Assembly: GCA_030673735.1 (NCBI GenBank)
Contig: DAOVIK010000022.1
Coordinates: 1-12,262, forward strand
Source of the DNA: Anaerolineae bacterium
Lineage (GTDB): Bacteria; Chloroflexota; Anaerolineae; Anaerolineales; E44-bin32
Direction: 5' to 3'
DNA: 12,262 nucleotides
Shown here: one piece after another, positions 5,700-12,262 of the stretch
Position numbering within the stretch: position 1 is the first letter of the stretch
How the letters are laid out: each line of letters starts with the position of its first letter
Translations under genes and position numbers: made by a program
Notes under the pieces: model-generated
What the model saw: the letters and a program-made list of their open reading frames with translations, nothing else
Database searches by the model: none
Told to the model about the DNA's origin: nothing

Positions 5700-6596
5700 C
5701 CTTGTCATCACCAGCGCTTGCCAATCAGCCTCCTTAATCACTTGCAGGAGGATTAGCCCTACTTCCTGGGCGCTCTCTATAAGGCTTTTTGCTTGGGCAT
5801 TCAAGACTCCGGAGAGGATGAGTTTCCCTCCAGGCTTCACAGAATTGGCAAGCCCGGCTTGGAGAAGATCATCCAGCACGGATGCCAGGATGTTGGCCAG
5901 AAGGATATCCGCGCAGTCGCTTTCTTGTTCGCCTGCAGCAAGGAGCTCGCCAAGGGATCCCAGTTCGACCTTGACTACATTCTCAACACCATTGCGAGAT
6001 ACATTCTCTGTGGTTGCCTCTACAGCGAGTGGATCAATGTCAACCGCCCGAACGCGAGCTGCGCCCAACCGCGCCGCGGCAATGCTCAAGATGCCGGACC
6101 CGCACCCTAGATCGAAAACCACATCTCCAGGGAGGAGATGCTCCACCAGGGCTGCCAGGCAAAGCCGCGTGCTGGGGTGGGCTCCTGTGCCGAATGCCTG
6201 CCCGGGATCGATGATGATAACTGAGCGATCATCTTCTGCCAGCGGCAGCCAAGACGGCTGGATGAGCAAACGCTCTCCAACCGGCATCGGACGATATCCC
6301 GCCTTCCATGATTCAGTCCAGTTCTCTTCTTCTATTGGTTGAAAGGTTGGTTCTGGGATGGGCATGATTTGGCTTAGGTGCCACAGCCCTTCTTCAATGT
6401 TGGCGCGCCGAGCTTCAAGCTGCCCATCCATTGGCAGGAAGGCACGCACTCTTATGGAAGCCGCAGACGTCTTATCAGCCGCTGGAGCGTCCGTAGGTTC
6501 CAATGCCAATCCTGCCGGAGCATGACGCGCGAGCACGTCGGCGGCCGCCTCCGCGATTTCGCCATTTGCGATCAAGGAGACCTCAAGCCATTTCAA
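5682..6596 (-). CDS. prmA: Ribosomal protein L11 methyltransferase
   Basis: A 304-residue enzyme that transfers methyl groups from SAM to lysines and the N-terminus of ribosomal protein uL11. An N-terminal substrate-recognition domain (about 1-110) precedes the catalytic domain. PrmA hallmarks are DPGQAFGTGAHPSTRLCL at about 130-147, the SAM motif VFDLGCGSGILSIAAARLGA at about 160-179, VDIDPLAVEAT at about 185-195, and the LLANILA catalytic-loop motif. The start is TTG (6594-6596), overlapping the dnaJ stop by two bases, with GGAGG nine bases upstream inside dnaJ, which implies translational coupling. prmA (yqeT) also follows dnaJ in the Bacillus subtilis dnaK operon. Its 3' end runs into the convergent infA terminator. 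Confidence 0.94.
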   Translation of the reverse strand: MKWLEVSLIANGEIAEAAADVLARHAPAGLALEPTDAPAADKTSAASIRVRAFLPMDGQLEARRANIEEGLWHLSQIMPIPEPTFQPIEEENWTESWKAGYRPMPVGERLLIQPSWLPLAEDDRSVIIIDPGQAFGTGAHPSTRLCLAALVEHLLPGDVVFDLGCGSGILSIAAARLGAARVRAVDIDPLAVEATTENVSRNGVENVVKVELGSLGELLAAGEQESDCADILLANILASVLDDLLQAGLANSVKPGGKLILSGVLNAQAKSLIESAQEVGLILLQVIKEADWQALVMTRKIAPN

Positions 6597-7714
6597 GCGG
6601 CCAGGCCTCCTATCAGATCTTTGAACCTGTCCAGGAAGCTGCGCTCTTGGGGTTTGACTTCGGTTCCAAGCGTCTCTGCGAGCTGCTCGAATAGCTTGCG
6701 TTGCTCCGCCTTCAATGAACGGGGAATCTCAACCGAAACGACGACCAATTGATCGCCGCGCCCATTGCCCCTCAGTCGGGGAACGCCCTTTCCCCGCATT
6801 TTCAGGATCTTTCCCGTTTGGGTTCCGGCTGGGATGTTGAGCACAATTTCGCCATCTACTGTGGGCACGTTGACTTTCGCGCCAAGCGTGGCCTGGGCGA
6901 CATTGATCTCCAGATCGATGATCACGTCAGTGTTCCGGCGGCGGAAGAAGCGGTGTGGTTTGACCTGAATGATCACGAACAGGTTGCCCTTGGGGCCTCC
7001 ATTCGCTCCAGGCTCTCCCTCGCCCGAAAACCGGATTTGAGTACCCTCGTCGACGCCGGCTGGCACCTCGACCACCTTTCGAAACGTTTTCCTTTCGAGC
7101 CCTCGCCCGTTGCAAGCTCGACAGGCAGAGGTGATGGTTTCGCCCCGTCCATGGCAATTGGGGCACGTGCCTACGTTGACCATTGAACCAAGGAATGTCT
7201 GTCGGACCTGGCGAACTTCTCCACTTCCATTGCAGGTCGTGCACCGTATCGGGGTCGTGCCCGGCTCTGCACCTTTGCCTTGGCAGGTTGTGCAAATCTC
7301 CATGCGAGTGAATTCGATTTCTCTATCGACGCCGAAGACCGCCTCTTCGAACTCAAGGTTCAGATCATAACGCAGGTCTGTGCCTCGTCTTGGCGCGTGT
7401 CGCCGACGACGACCGCCCATCGTCGCTCCGAAGAATTGTTCGAAGATGTCGCCAAATCCGAAATCGAAGCTGAAATCGGGCGGGAAGCCTTCCACACCTG
7501 AATGTCCGAAGCGATCGTACGAAGCTCGCTTCTCATCGTCGGATAGGATGGCGTAGGCTTCGTTGATCTCCTTGAAGCGTTCCTCGGCCCCGGGGGTCTT
7601 GTTGATATCGGGGTGGTATTCCTTGGCCAACCGGCGATATGCGCTGCGTATCTCGTCGGGGCTGGCGCCACGATTGAGGCCGAGTACTTCATAGTAGTCG
7701 CGCTTAGAGGCCAT
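6593..7714 (-). CDS. dnaJ: Molecular chaperone DnaJ (Hsp40, class A)
   Basis: A 373-residue class A DnaJ. The J domain (about 1-70) has HPD at residues 34-36, which stimulates DnaK ATPase. A short Gly/Phe stretch (about 81-105) follows. The zinc-binding region carries four CxxCxGxG repeats at about 141, 158, 184 and 198 (CTTCQGKG, CTTCNGSG, CPNCHGRG, CRACNGRG), all intact. Two C-terminal substrate-binding barrels complete the protein. It delivers unfolded clients to DnaK in the cytosol. The G/F region is rather short. The ATG at 7714 is preceded by only a weak GAG-type ribosome binding site, 59 bases after the dnaK stop. Co-transcribed with dnaK and prmA. Confidence 0.96.
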   Translation of the reverse strand: MASKRDYYEVLGLNRGASPDEIRSAYRRLAKEYHPDINKTPGAEERFKEINEAYAILSDDEKRASYDRFGHSGVEGFPPDFSFDFGFGDIFEQFFGATMGGRRRRHAPRRGTDLRYDLNLEFEEAVFGVDREIEFTRMEICTTCQGKGAEPGTTPIRCTTCNGSGEVRQVRQTFLGSMVNVGTCPNCHGRGETITSACRACNGRGLERKTFRKVVEVPAGVDEGTQIRFSGEGEPGANGGPKGNLFVIIQVKPHRFFRRRNTDVIIDLEINVAQATLGAKVNVPTVDGEIVLNIPAGTQTGKILKMRGKGVPRLRGNGRGDQLVVVSVEIPRSLKAEQRKLFEQLAETLGTEVKPQERSFLDRFKDLIGGLAA

Positions 7715-7773
7715 CTCGACTCACAGTCATCGCACTCCAAACAAAGCGCATCTGGCAAGCACAGAGCATTACG

Positions 7774-9729
7774 CTACTCGCTGCCTTCTGTGTTCTCCTC
7801 CGCGGAGGTGTCGGAGTCTTCGGCTTTGTCTTCATCCTGGGCATCCGGTGAATCCTCTGGCTTTTCGCCTTCCTCTTCTCCTGATGCCTGCGGTTCTTCG
7901 TCTACCTCTGTGGCTTCCGGCTCCGGCTGCTGCTGCATGGCGTTTGCCATTTCCTGAGTGACCTGCATCAAGCCATCGGTGGCTTGGCGCATGGCTTCGA
8001 TATCCTCTTCGTCGATAGCCGATCGCGCGTGGGTTATCTTTTCTCCTACTTCGCTTCGCTGTTGGTCCGAAATGCGCTCTGCTGCCTCGCGTCGCATCTT
8101 TTCGGCTGCGTAAATAGCGTTATCCGCCGCGTTGCGCGCTTCGGCGATATTTCGCCGCGTGGTATCTTCATCTGCATAACTCTCAGCATCCTTGCGCATG
8201 CTTTCGACCTCTTCATCGCTGAGGCCGGACGAGGCGTGGATTGTGATGTGCTGGCTTCTTTCGGTGGCCTTATCGCGCGCGCTTACGTTCAGAATGCCGT
8301 CGGCGTTGATATCGAATGTGACTTCGATCTGGGGCACGCCGCGCGGAGCGGAGGGGATCCCATCAAGGGAGAATTTCCCCAGTGATTTGTTGTTCGCCGC
8401 CATCGGCCGTTCACCCTGTACGACATGGATCTCGACCTCATCCTGGTTATCGGACGCGGTAGAGAACACCTGGCTCTTGCGGGTTGGGATGGTCGTGTTG
8501 CGCTCGATCAGCGACGTTGCCACTCCTCCCAGAGTCTCGATTGAAAGCGTAAGTGGGGTCACATCGAGCAGCAGGATGTCCTTGACCTCTCCGCCCAATA
8601 CACCGGCTTGGATCGCGGCGCCGACGGCCACTACTTCGTCGGGGTTTACTCCCTTGTGAGGCGATCTGCCGAAGAACCCGCGAACCGCGTCCTGCACAGC
8701 AGGCATGCGTGTCATGCCGCCTACAAGGATTACCTGGTCTATGTCAGAGGGCTGCAATGCAGCATCCTCGAGTGCTTGGCGACAAGGTCCGATGCAGCGA
8801 GCGATCAAGTCTTCATTGAGCTGCTCTAGCTTGGAGCGGCTCAAGCGGATATTGAGATGCTTGGGACCGCTGGAATCTGCAGTGACAAAGGGAAGGTTGA
8901 TCTCGGTCTCCATCATGCTTGAGAGTTCGATCTTTGCCTTTTCGGCAGCTTCCTTGAGCCGTTGAAGGGCCTGGCGGTCGTTGCGCAGATTGATACCGTC
9001 GGTGTTCTCGAATTCCGAAGCTGCCCAATCGATGACGCGCTGGTCGAAATCGTCGCCTCCCAAGAACGTGTCGCCGTTGGTGGCCTTGACCTCGAACACA
9101 CCGTCTCCGACGTCGAGGATCGAGATATCGAACGTGCCTCCACCCAAGTCGAAGACCGCGATGGTCTCATCGGTCTTTCGGTCCATGCCATAGGCAAGGG
9201 AGGAGGCGGTGGGTTCGTTGATGATGCGCAGCACTTCCAACCCAGCGATCTTTCCGGCATCCTTAGTGGCATTGCGCTGGGAATCGTTGAAATACGCGGG
9301 GACCGTGATCACGGCCTGCGTGATGGGTTCACCGACGTATGCCTCGGCGTCGGTCTTGATCTTGCCAAGGATCATGGCGGAGATTTCGGGAGGGGAATAC
9401 TCCTTGTCTCCCAACCGAACTCGCAAATCCCCGTTCGGCGCGGCGCTTACCTGATACGGAACATGGCCGATAGCTTGCTGAACCTCGGCGTCAGAATACT
9501 TGCGCCCCATGAAGCGCTTGATCGAGAAGATGGTGTTCTCTGGATTGGTTATCGCTTGACGGCGGGCCACCTGGCCCACCATGCGTTCGTCGGTCTTAGT
9601 ATTGATGGCAACGACCGATGGGATCAGCCGTCCTCCCTCCGCCGAAGAGATGACCGTGGGTTCGCCGCCCTCCATGATAGCCACGACGGAGTTAGTAGTG
9701 CCGAGGTCGATTCCGATGATCTTGCTCAT
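7774..9729 (-). CDS. dnaK: Molecular chaperone DnaK (Hsp70)
   Basis: A 651-residue Hsp70. The ATPase domain (about 1-380) shows the phosphate 1 motif IGIDLGTTNS near residue 5, the phosphate 2 motif VFDLGGGTFDIS near 195, and the adenosine motif ILVGGMTRMPAV near 330. The linker DILLLDVTPLTL leads into the substrate-binding domain and helical lid. The last 55 residues are a low-complexity, highly acidic tail rich in Glu, Asp, Ser and Pro, somewhat longer than in E. coli DnaK (638 residues). DnaK folds and refolds proteins with DnaJ and GrpE. The ATG has a GGAG eight bases upstream, overlapping the end of grpE, with an 11-base spacer between the two genes. Confidence 0.97.
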   Translation of the reverse strand: MSKIIGIDLGTTNSVVAIMEGGEPTVISSAEGGRLIPSVVAINTKTDERMVGQVARRQAITNPENTIFSIKRFMGRKYSDAEVQQAIGHVPYQVSAAPNGDLRVRLGDKEYSPPEISAMILGKIKTDAEAYVGEPITQAVITVPAYFNDSQRNATKDAGKIAGLEVLRIINEPTASSLAYGMDRKTDETIAVFDLGGGTFDISILDVGDGVFEVKATNGDTFLGGDDFDQRVIDWAASEFENTDGINLRNDRQALQRLKEAAEKAKIELSSMMETEINLPFVTADSSGPKHLNIRLSRSKLEQLNEDLIARCIGPCRQALEDAALQPSDIDQVILVGGMTRMPAVQDAVRGFFGRSPHKGVNPDEVVAVGAAIQAGVLGGEVKDILLLDVTPLTLSIETLGGVATSLIERNTTIPTRKSQVFSTASDNQDEVEIHVVQGERPMAANNKSLGKFSLDGIPSAPRGVPQIEVTFDINADGILNVSARDKATERSQHITIHASSGLSDEEVESMRKDAESYADEDTTRRNIAEARNAADNAIYAAEKMRREAAERISDQQRSEVGEKITHARSAIDEEDIEAMRQATDGLMQVTQEMANAMQQQPEPEATEVDEEPQASGEEEGEKPEDSPDAQDEDKAEDSDTSAEENTEGSE

Positions 9730-9740
9730 GCTCTACGCTC

Positions 9741-10382
9741 CTACTTGGCTACTCGCACGAGTGCCGGGCGCAGAACGCGCTCGCCCAGCACATACCCTTG
9801 GCGAATGACTTCGATGACTTGCCCTTCCTCGTGGTCGCTGCTTTCCTCGTGGGAAAGCGCTTCATGGTAATTGGGATCGAATATCTCGCCGTGCGCCTGA
9901 ATGGGTTCAACACCCTCTGCTTGAAGCAAGCCGAGCAGTTTTTGGTGGATGATTTCGATGCCCTCTGCCCATACTGCGGCATCACCTTCTTGGGGGCGTT
10001 CCCGGAGTGCAAGCTCCAAATCGTCAATGACGCCCAGGTATCGGCATAAGACATCGCCTGCGGCACGTTTGTGGCTTTCTTGATTCTCCCGTTCGACGCG
10101 CTTCCTGTAGTTGGCGAATTCAGCCCGCGATCGCTGCCATCCGTCTAGGTATTCCTGCCCCTCGGCACGCACTCGTTCCAGTTCGGCGCTCAGCCCCTCA
10201 AGTACTACCTCTTCTTCGAACTCCAGCGTTTCCTCGTCCGCTTCCAATGCTTCGGGAGTATCTGTACCTTCGGGAGGGAGGCTGTCTGTGGCTTCTTCGA
10301 GCATGTCCTCCTCGTTCGCTGTGGCGCCTTCATTTGCATCCATGGGTTGGATGTCGCCGGATTTGCGTTTTCTTTTTGACAC
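9741..10382 (-). CDS. grpE: Nucleotide exchange factor GrpE
   Basis: A 213-residue protein that releases ADP from DnaK. It begins with a short basic stretch (SKRKRK), then an acidic low-complexity region (about 13-60), a long coiled coil (about 62-130, including RSRAEFANYRKRVERENQ) that forms the dimer stalk, and a C-terminal beta domain with GVEPIQAHGEIFDPNYHEAL that contacts DnaK. The last conserved block (GYVLGERVLRPALVRVAK) is intact. The start is GTG at 10382 with GAGGG seven bases upstream. The in-frame Met at residue 14 is a less likely start. It sits 99 bases after hrcA and 11 bases before dnaK in the same operon. Confidence 0.95.
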   Translation of the reverse strand: MSKRKRKSGDIQPMDANEGATANEEDMLEEATDSLPPEGTDTPEALEADEETLEFEEEVVLEGLSAELERVRAEGQEYLDGWQRSRAEFANYRKRVERENQESHKRAAGDVLCRYLGVIDDLELALRERPQEGDAAVWAEGIEIIHQKLLGLLQAEGVEPIQAHGEIFDPNYHEALSHEESSDHEEGQVIEVIRQGYVLGERVLRPALVRVAK

Positions 10383-10412
10383 TGTACTTCCCTCTATCTT
10401 GCTGTGATGTAG

Positions 10413-10433
10413 TCATGCTTGGCTCTAGCATGA
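10413..10433 (-). repeat. Hairpin in the hrcA-grpE spacer
   Basis: TCATGCT (10413-10419) and AGCATGA (10427-10433) are perfectly complementary with a 7-base loop. No T run follows on the operon strand. In Bacillus-type dnaK operons the transcript is processed between hrcA and grpE, and a stem here would stabilise the 5' end of the downstream mRNA; that role is inferred by analogy. Confidence 0.4.
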
Positions 10434-10481
10434 TCGCTAGGAGGCAGGTAGCCGCAATCTGACCTGGTCACCTGGAAGACA

Positions 10482-11540
10482 TTATTGTGCGAGGCGGCCG
10501 GTTCCCTGGCCTTCGAATGATTCGATCACCAGATCGCTCATGAGCCCGGCCACATAGCGCACCGCCGAGATCGTGCGTCCATAGGCCATTCGAGTGGGCC
10601 CCAACACACCGAGTGCTCCGGTGGCGAGCCCCGGCGCCCCATATCGTGCCAGCACGATGGAGCACTTCTCGAGCTCCTTCCAATATCCCTCACCGCCAAT
10701 GATGACCTGAACAGCACCCACACTCGCCGGTTCCAGCACCTCGGCCAGGACTTCATCCAGGAAGCTGCGCTCCTCGAACAAGCGCAAAGCCTCACGCGCC
10801 GAAGTCGTGTCGGCGAACTCTGGTTCACCGAGGAAGTTGGTCAATCCGTCGCGTACAACCTCGCCTGCTGCCAAGCCGTCAACGCGCGCCATCACGCCGG
10901 CTACCAGGAGCAGAATCTCCGCTGCGAGTCCATCGAACTCTTCGACCAGCCTAGCCACGCCCTTTACGGACTTGTTTTGCGCCGCGTTGGTGAGTTTCTG
11001 CGCCGTTTGACTGAGTTCGGCTTGCTCAAAAGTGCTGGTCAGCGCCAGCAGTTGCTGACGGACATCGCCTCCCATGAGCACTAAGACCATGAGAACCTGG
11101 TTGCCGCGGGTATTGATCAGTTCCAGATGCTTGAAGATGGCGCGATCAGCGTGCGGCGTGGTTACGAGAGATGCCACGCGTGAGTGGCGCGCCAGGACGG
11201 CGGCAGCCAGCCGACCCCACTCGTCGACATCGCCTCTGGCCTGATGGAACTGATGACTGATCAACCGTTTTTCATTAGCCGGGAGTTCGGTTTCACCTAG
11301 CAAGCTTCGTACGAAGAAACGATATCCCTTCTCGGTTGGGATCCGCCCTGCGGAAGTGTGGGGCTGCCTGAGAAACCCGGCTTCCGTCATCGACGCCATT
11401 TCGTTGCGAACCGTGGCTGGGCTGACACCAAGGTGGTACTTATCCACCAACCATTTCGAACCCACAGGCTGGGCCGCATCGATGTACTGATGGATGATCA
11501 ATGCCAGGATCGTTTCCTGTCGCTCAGTTAGTGCTTGCAC
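10482..11540 (-). CDS. hrcA: Heat-inducible transcription repressor HrcA
   Basis: A 352-residue repressor. The N-terminal winged helix-turn-helix (about 1-75) is typical: LTERQETILALIIHQYIDAAQPVGS, then GVSPATVRNEMASMTEAGFLRQPHTSAGRIPTEKGYRFFV in outline. GAF-like and insert domains follow. HrcA binds CIRCE as a dimer and needs GroEL to stay active, so heat stress, which titrates GroEL, relieves repression. The start is GTG at 11540 with GGAGA six bases upstream; a nearby ATG at 11542 is out of frame and closes quickly. It is the first gene of the chaperone operon and so represses its own synthesis through the CIRCE just upstream. Confidence 0.96.
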   Translation of the reverse strand: MQALTERQETILALIIHQYIDAAQPVGSKWLVDKYHLGVSPATVRNEMASMTEAGFLRQPHTSAGRIPTEKGYRFFVRSLLGETELPANEKRLISHQFHQARGDVDEWGRLAAAVLARHSRVASLVTTPHADRAIFKHLELINTRGNQVLMVLVLMGGDVRQQLLALTSTFEQAELSQTAQKLTNAAQNKSVKGVARLVEEFDGLAAEILLLVAGVMARVDGLAAGEVVRDGLTNFLGEPEFADTTSAREALRLFEERSFLDEVLAEVLEPASVGAVQVIIGGEGYWKELEKCSIVLARYGAPGLATGALGVLGPTRMAYGRTISAVRYVAGLMSDLVIESFEGQGTGRLAQ

Positions 11541-11556
11541 ATGGTTCTCCGCATAG

Positions 11557-11587
11557 TTTTAGCACTCTCGTGCAGAGAGTGCTAAAA
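11557..11587 (-). promoter_or_regulatory. CIRCE operator (HrcA binding site)
   Basis: TTAGCACTC (11559-11567) and GAGTGCTAA (11577-11585) are separated by exactly nine bases, identical to the CIRCE consensus. The symmetry extends to a perfect 13-base inverted repeat (11557-11569 and 11575-11587) around a five-base centre. It lies just downstream of the predicted hrcA start site, about 19 bases before the GTG, so bound HrcA would block transcription, and the RNA stem may also stabilise the mRNA. No other copy is seen in the window. Confidence 0.97.
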
Positions 11588-11598
11588 GGAACTGTTTC

Positions 11599-11627
11599 AT
11601 GATACCATGGGGGCAAGCGAGCGTCAA
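11599..11627 (-). promoter_or_regulatory. Sigma-A promoter of the hrcA-grpE-dnaK-dnaJ-prmA operon
   Basis: On the minus strand TTGACG (11622-11627) and TATCAT (11599-11604) are separated by 17 bases. The predicted start is near 11592, a few bases before CIRCE, the usual arrangement for HrcA control. No second good promoter was found in the grpE, dnaK or dnaJ spacers. Confidence 0.85.
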
Positions 11628-11641
11628 GCCGGGGGCGTGCC

Positions 11642-11670
11642 TTGACATTTGGGCTGCCTGCACTTAGCAT
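11642..11670 (+). promoter_or_regulatory. Sigma-A promoter of the thioredoxin gene
   Basis: TTGACA (11642-11647) and TAGCAT (11665-11670) are separated by 17 bases, giving a start near 11677 and a leader of about 30 bases. Its -35 box is only 14 bases from the divergent hrcA -35 box. The position also rules out the TTG-initiated extension of the thioredoxin frame that begins at 11649. Confidence 0.8.
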
Positions 11671-11708
11671 TCTTCGGCGGACAAATCGTAGATGCAATGG
11701 AGATATTT

Positions 11709-12038
11709 ATGGCCAATGTCCCTGACGTAAGTGACGATACGTTTGAGAATCAGGTCCTGAAATCCGAGATTCCTGTGATCGTGGATTTCGGTGCAGAATG
11801 GTGCCATCCCTGCCGTCAACTGGACGTTATCATCGATGAGCTTGCCGACGAATGGCAGGGAAAGGTCAAGATCGTCAAGCTGGATATTGATGGAAACGTG
11901 CAAACAACCATGCGCTACGGAGTGATGGGCGTTCCAACGCTGATCCTCTTCGTCGAGGGGGAAGATAAGGAGCGCCTGGTTGGATTGCAGCCCAAGAAGC
12001 GCATCCTAGGAACGTTTGAGCCACATTTGGCGGCATAA
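11709..12038 (+). CDS. trxA: Thioredoxin with variant CHPC active site
   Basis: A 109-residue single-domain thioredoxin. The redox pair is Cys32 and Cys35 in EWCHPCRQL; the cis-proline loop is GVPTLI; the buried Asp26 is present. It would reduce protein disulfides in the cytosol, recycled by a thioredoxin reductase outside the window. No signal peptide is seen. Two positions differ from the usual FWAEWCGPC: Trp28 is Gly and Gly33 is His. A residue between the cysteines strongly affects redox potential, so this protein may differ functionally from housekeeping TrxA; the symbol is given by fold and length. ATG 11709 is chosen because GGAG lies six bases upstream; ATG 11697 is in frame but lacks a ribosome binding site. 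Confidence 0.88.
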   Translation: MANVPDVSDDTFENQVLKSEIPVIVDFGAEWCHPCRQLDVIIDELADEWQGKVKIVKLDIDGNVQTTMRYGVMGVPTLILFVEGEDKERLVGLQPKKRILGTFEPHLAA

Positions 12039-12045
12039 GCGTCCA

Positions 12046-12072
12046 CGATGGCTGCATTGACATGTGCCATCG
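12046..12072 (+). repeat. Inverted repeat centred on a -35 box
   Basis: CGATGGC (12046-12052) is the exact complement of GCCATCG (12066-12072), and inner GCA/TGT pairs extend it, leaving TTGACA as the loop. It starts seven bases after the thioredoxin stop and has no T tract, so it is a poor intrinsic terminator. It encloses the -35 box of the T-box promoter and may be an operator. Confidence 0.5.
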
Positions 12073-12085
12073 CGGCGACTAAAAT
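12057..12085 (+). promoter_or_regulatory. Sigma-A promoter of the T-box transcript
   Basis: TTGACA (12057-12062) and TAAAAT (12080-12085) are separated by 17 bases. The predicted start near 12092 lies about 20 bases before the first base pairs of the T-box stem I, as expected for this riboswitch class. Confidence 0.85.
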
Positions 12086-12104
12086 TGAAAACACTAAATT
12101 CAGC

Positions 12105-12262
12105 AAGTGAAAGGCTGTGAAGAGGGCTAGTAGGCGCTGACACGGCGTTCCAGAGAGCGGGAGGTGGTGAGAGCCCCGCACGTACGCCGGCGTTGAATGG
12201 GCCTCGGAGCTGCCGGGCGAAAGGATCCTCGAGTAGCCTGGGCCGGAGTTGCCACCGTTATC
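12105..12262 (+). promoter_or_regulatory. T-box leader (5' part), specifier UGG, probably tRNA-Trp
   Basis: Conserved T-box landmarks appear in order: GAAGAGG, AGTA (12129-12132), AGAGAG (12152-12157), GGTGGTGAGAGCC (about 12163-12175), a GAA before the specifier (12195-12197), CCTCGGAGCTGCC, and the CCACCGTTATC block at the window end. Stem I folds by hand: GAGG 12122-12125 with CCTC 12202-12205; GGCGCTG 12133-12139 with CGGCGTT 12188-12194; GCGGG 12157-12161 with CCCGC 12175-12179. AGTA opposite GAA forms the loop E motif, which sets the specifier as TGG (12198-12200) followed by a purine, i.e. Trp. The terminator, the antiterminator and the regulated gene are outside the window; trpS or a trp biosynthesis or transport gene is expected. 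A one-base shift would read ATG (Met), judged less likely. Confidence 0.9.

Noticed and set aside
5686..6342. 218-codon open frame antisense to prmA
   Set aside because: Opposite strand of a clear prmA with all motifs intact; no start signals of its own.
7715..7773. Second CIRCE or promoter between dnaK and dnaJ
   Set aside because: No TTAGCACTC-like arm and no recognisable -35/-10 pair in the 59-base spacer.
8962..9870. 302-codon open frame antisense to dnaK and grpE
   Set aside because: It lies opposite highly conserved dnaK coding sequence and its composition reflects reverse-strand codon bias in GC-rich DNA; it is a shadow frame.
11649..11708. N-terminal extension of thioredoxin from a TTG start
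   Set aside because: The -10 box of the thioredoxin promoter (11665-11670) lies inside it, and a good ribosome binding site precedes ATG 11709, which gives the standard 109-residue thioredoxin.
1..12262. CRISPR array, mobile element, tRNA or rRNA
   Set aside because: No regularly spaced repeats, transposase or integrase frames, terminal inverted repeats, cloverleaf with T-arm consensus, or rRNA-like conserved blocks were found on either strand.

Overview
The window looks like the chromosome of a Chloroflexota (probably Anaerolineae-like) bacterium. This assignment is inference from gene content, because no search could be run. The clues are a Gram-positive-style chaperone operon (hrcA-grpE-dnaK-dnaJ-prmA) behind a perfect CIRCE operator, a T-box leader, a short four-domain S1 protein, an Arg/Lys-rich bS21, and frequent GTG/TTG starts. 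There are no insertion sequences, prophage genes, CRISPR arrays, rRNAs or tRNAs. Nearly all the coding content is conserved housekeeping; the less explained material lies in the leaders and intergenic regions.

Left part, + strand (1-3751): a probable tail of an upstream gene; an AI-2E-type polytopic membrane protein; a 372-base stretch with no recognisable gene; a 59-residue acidic orphan protein; a SAM-dependent methyltransferase with a C-terminal THUMP-like domain; and a small phosphoribosyltransferase with its own likely promoter.

Middle part, + strand (3781-5699): a near-ideal sigma-A promoter drives a long structured leader of about 165 nt. The leader ends in a terminator-like hairpin just before a gene for a four-S1-domain protein, followed by rpsU (bS21) and infA (IF-1) and a strong intrinsic terminator. 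All three products act on the 30S subunit during initiation, so this reads as a translation-initiation operon with a probable attenuator. This leader is the best candidate here for an undescribed regulatory element.

Right part, - strand (11627 down to 5682): hrcA-grpE-dnaK-dnaJ-prmA, read from one promoter with CIRCE next to the start site. HrcA would repress the whole set until heat stress. prmA (L11 methyltransferase) is translationally coupled to dnaJ by a TTG start overlapping the dnaJ stop. Its last codons form one arm of the terminator of the convergent infA operon.

Far right, + strand (11642-12262): a thioredoxin with an unusual CHPC active site is divergent from hrcA, with back-to-back promoters. 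After it comes a consensus promoter and the 5' part of a T-box leader, whose stem I can be folded by hand. Its specifier reads UGG, predicting control by uncharged tRNA-Trp of a gene beyond the window.
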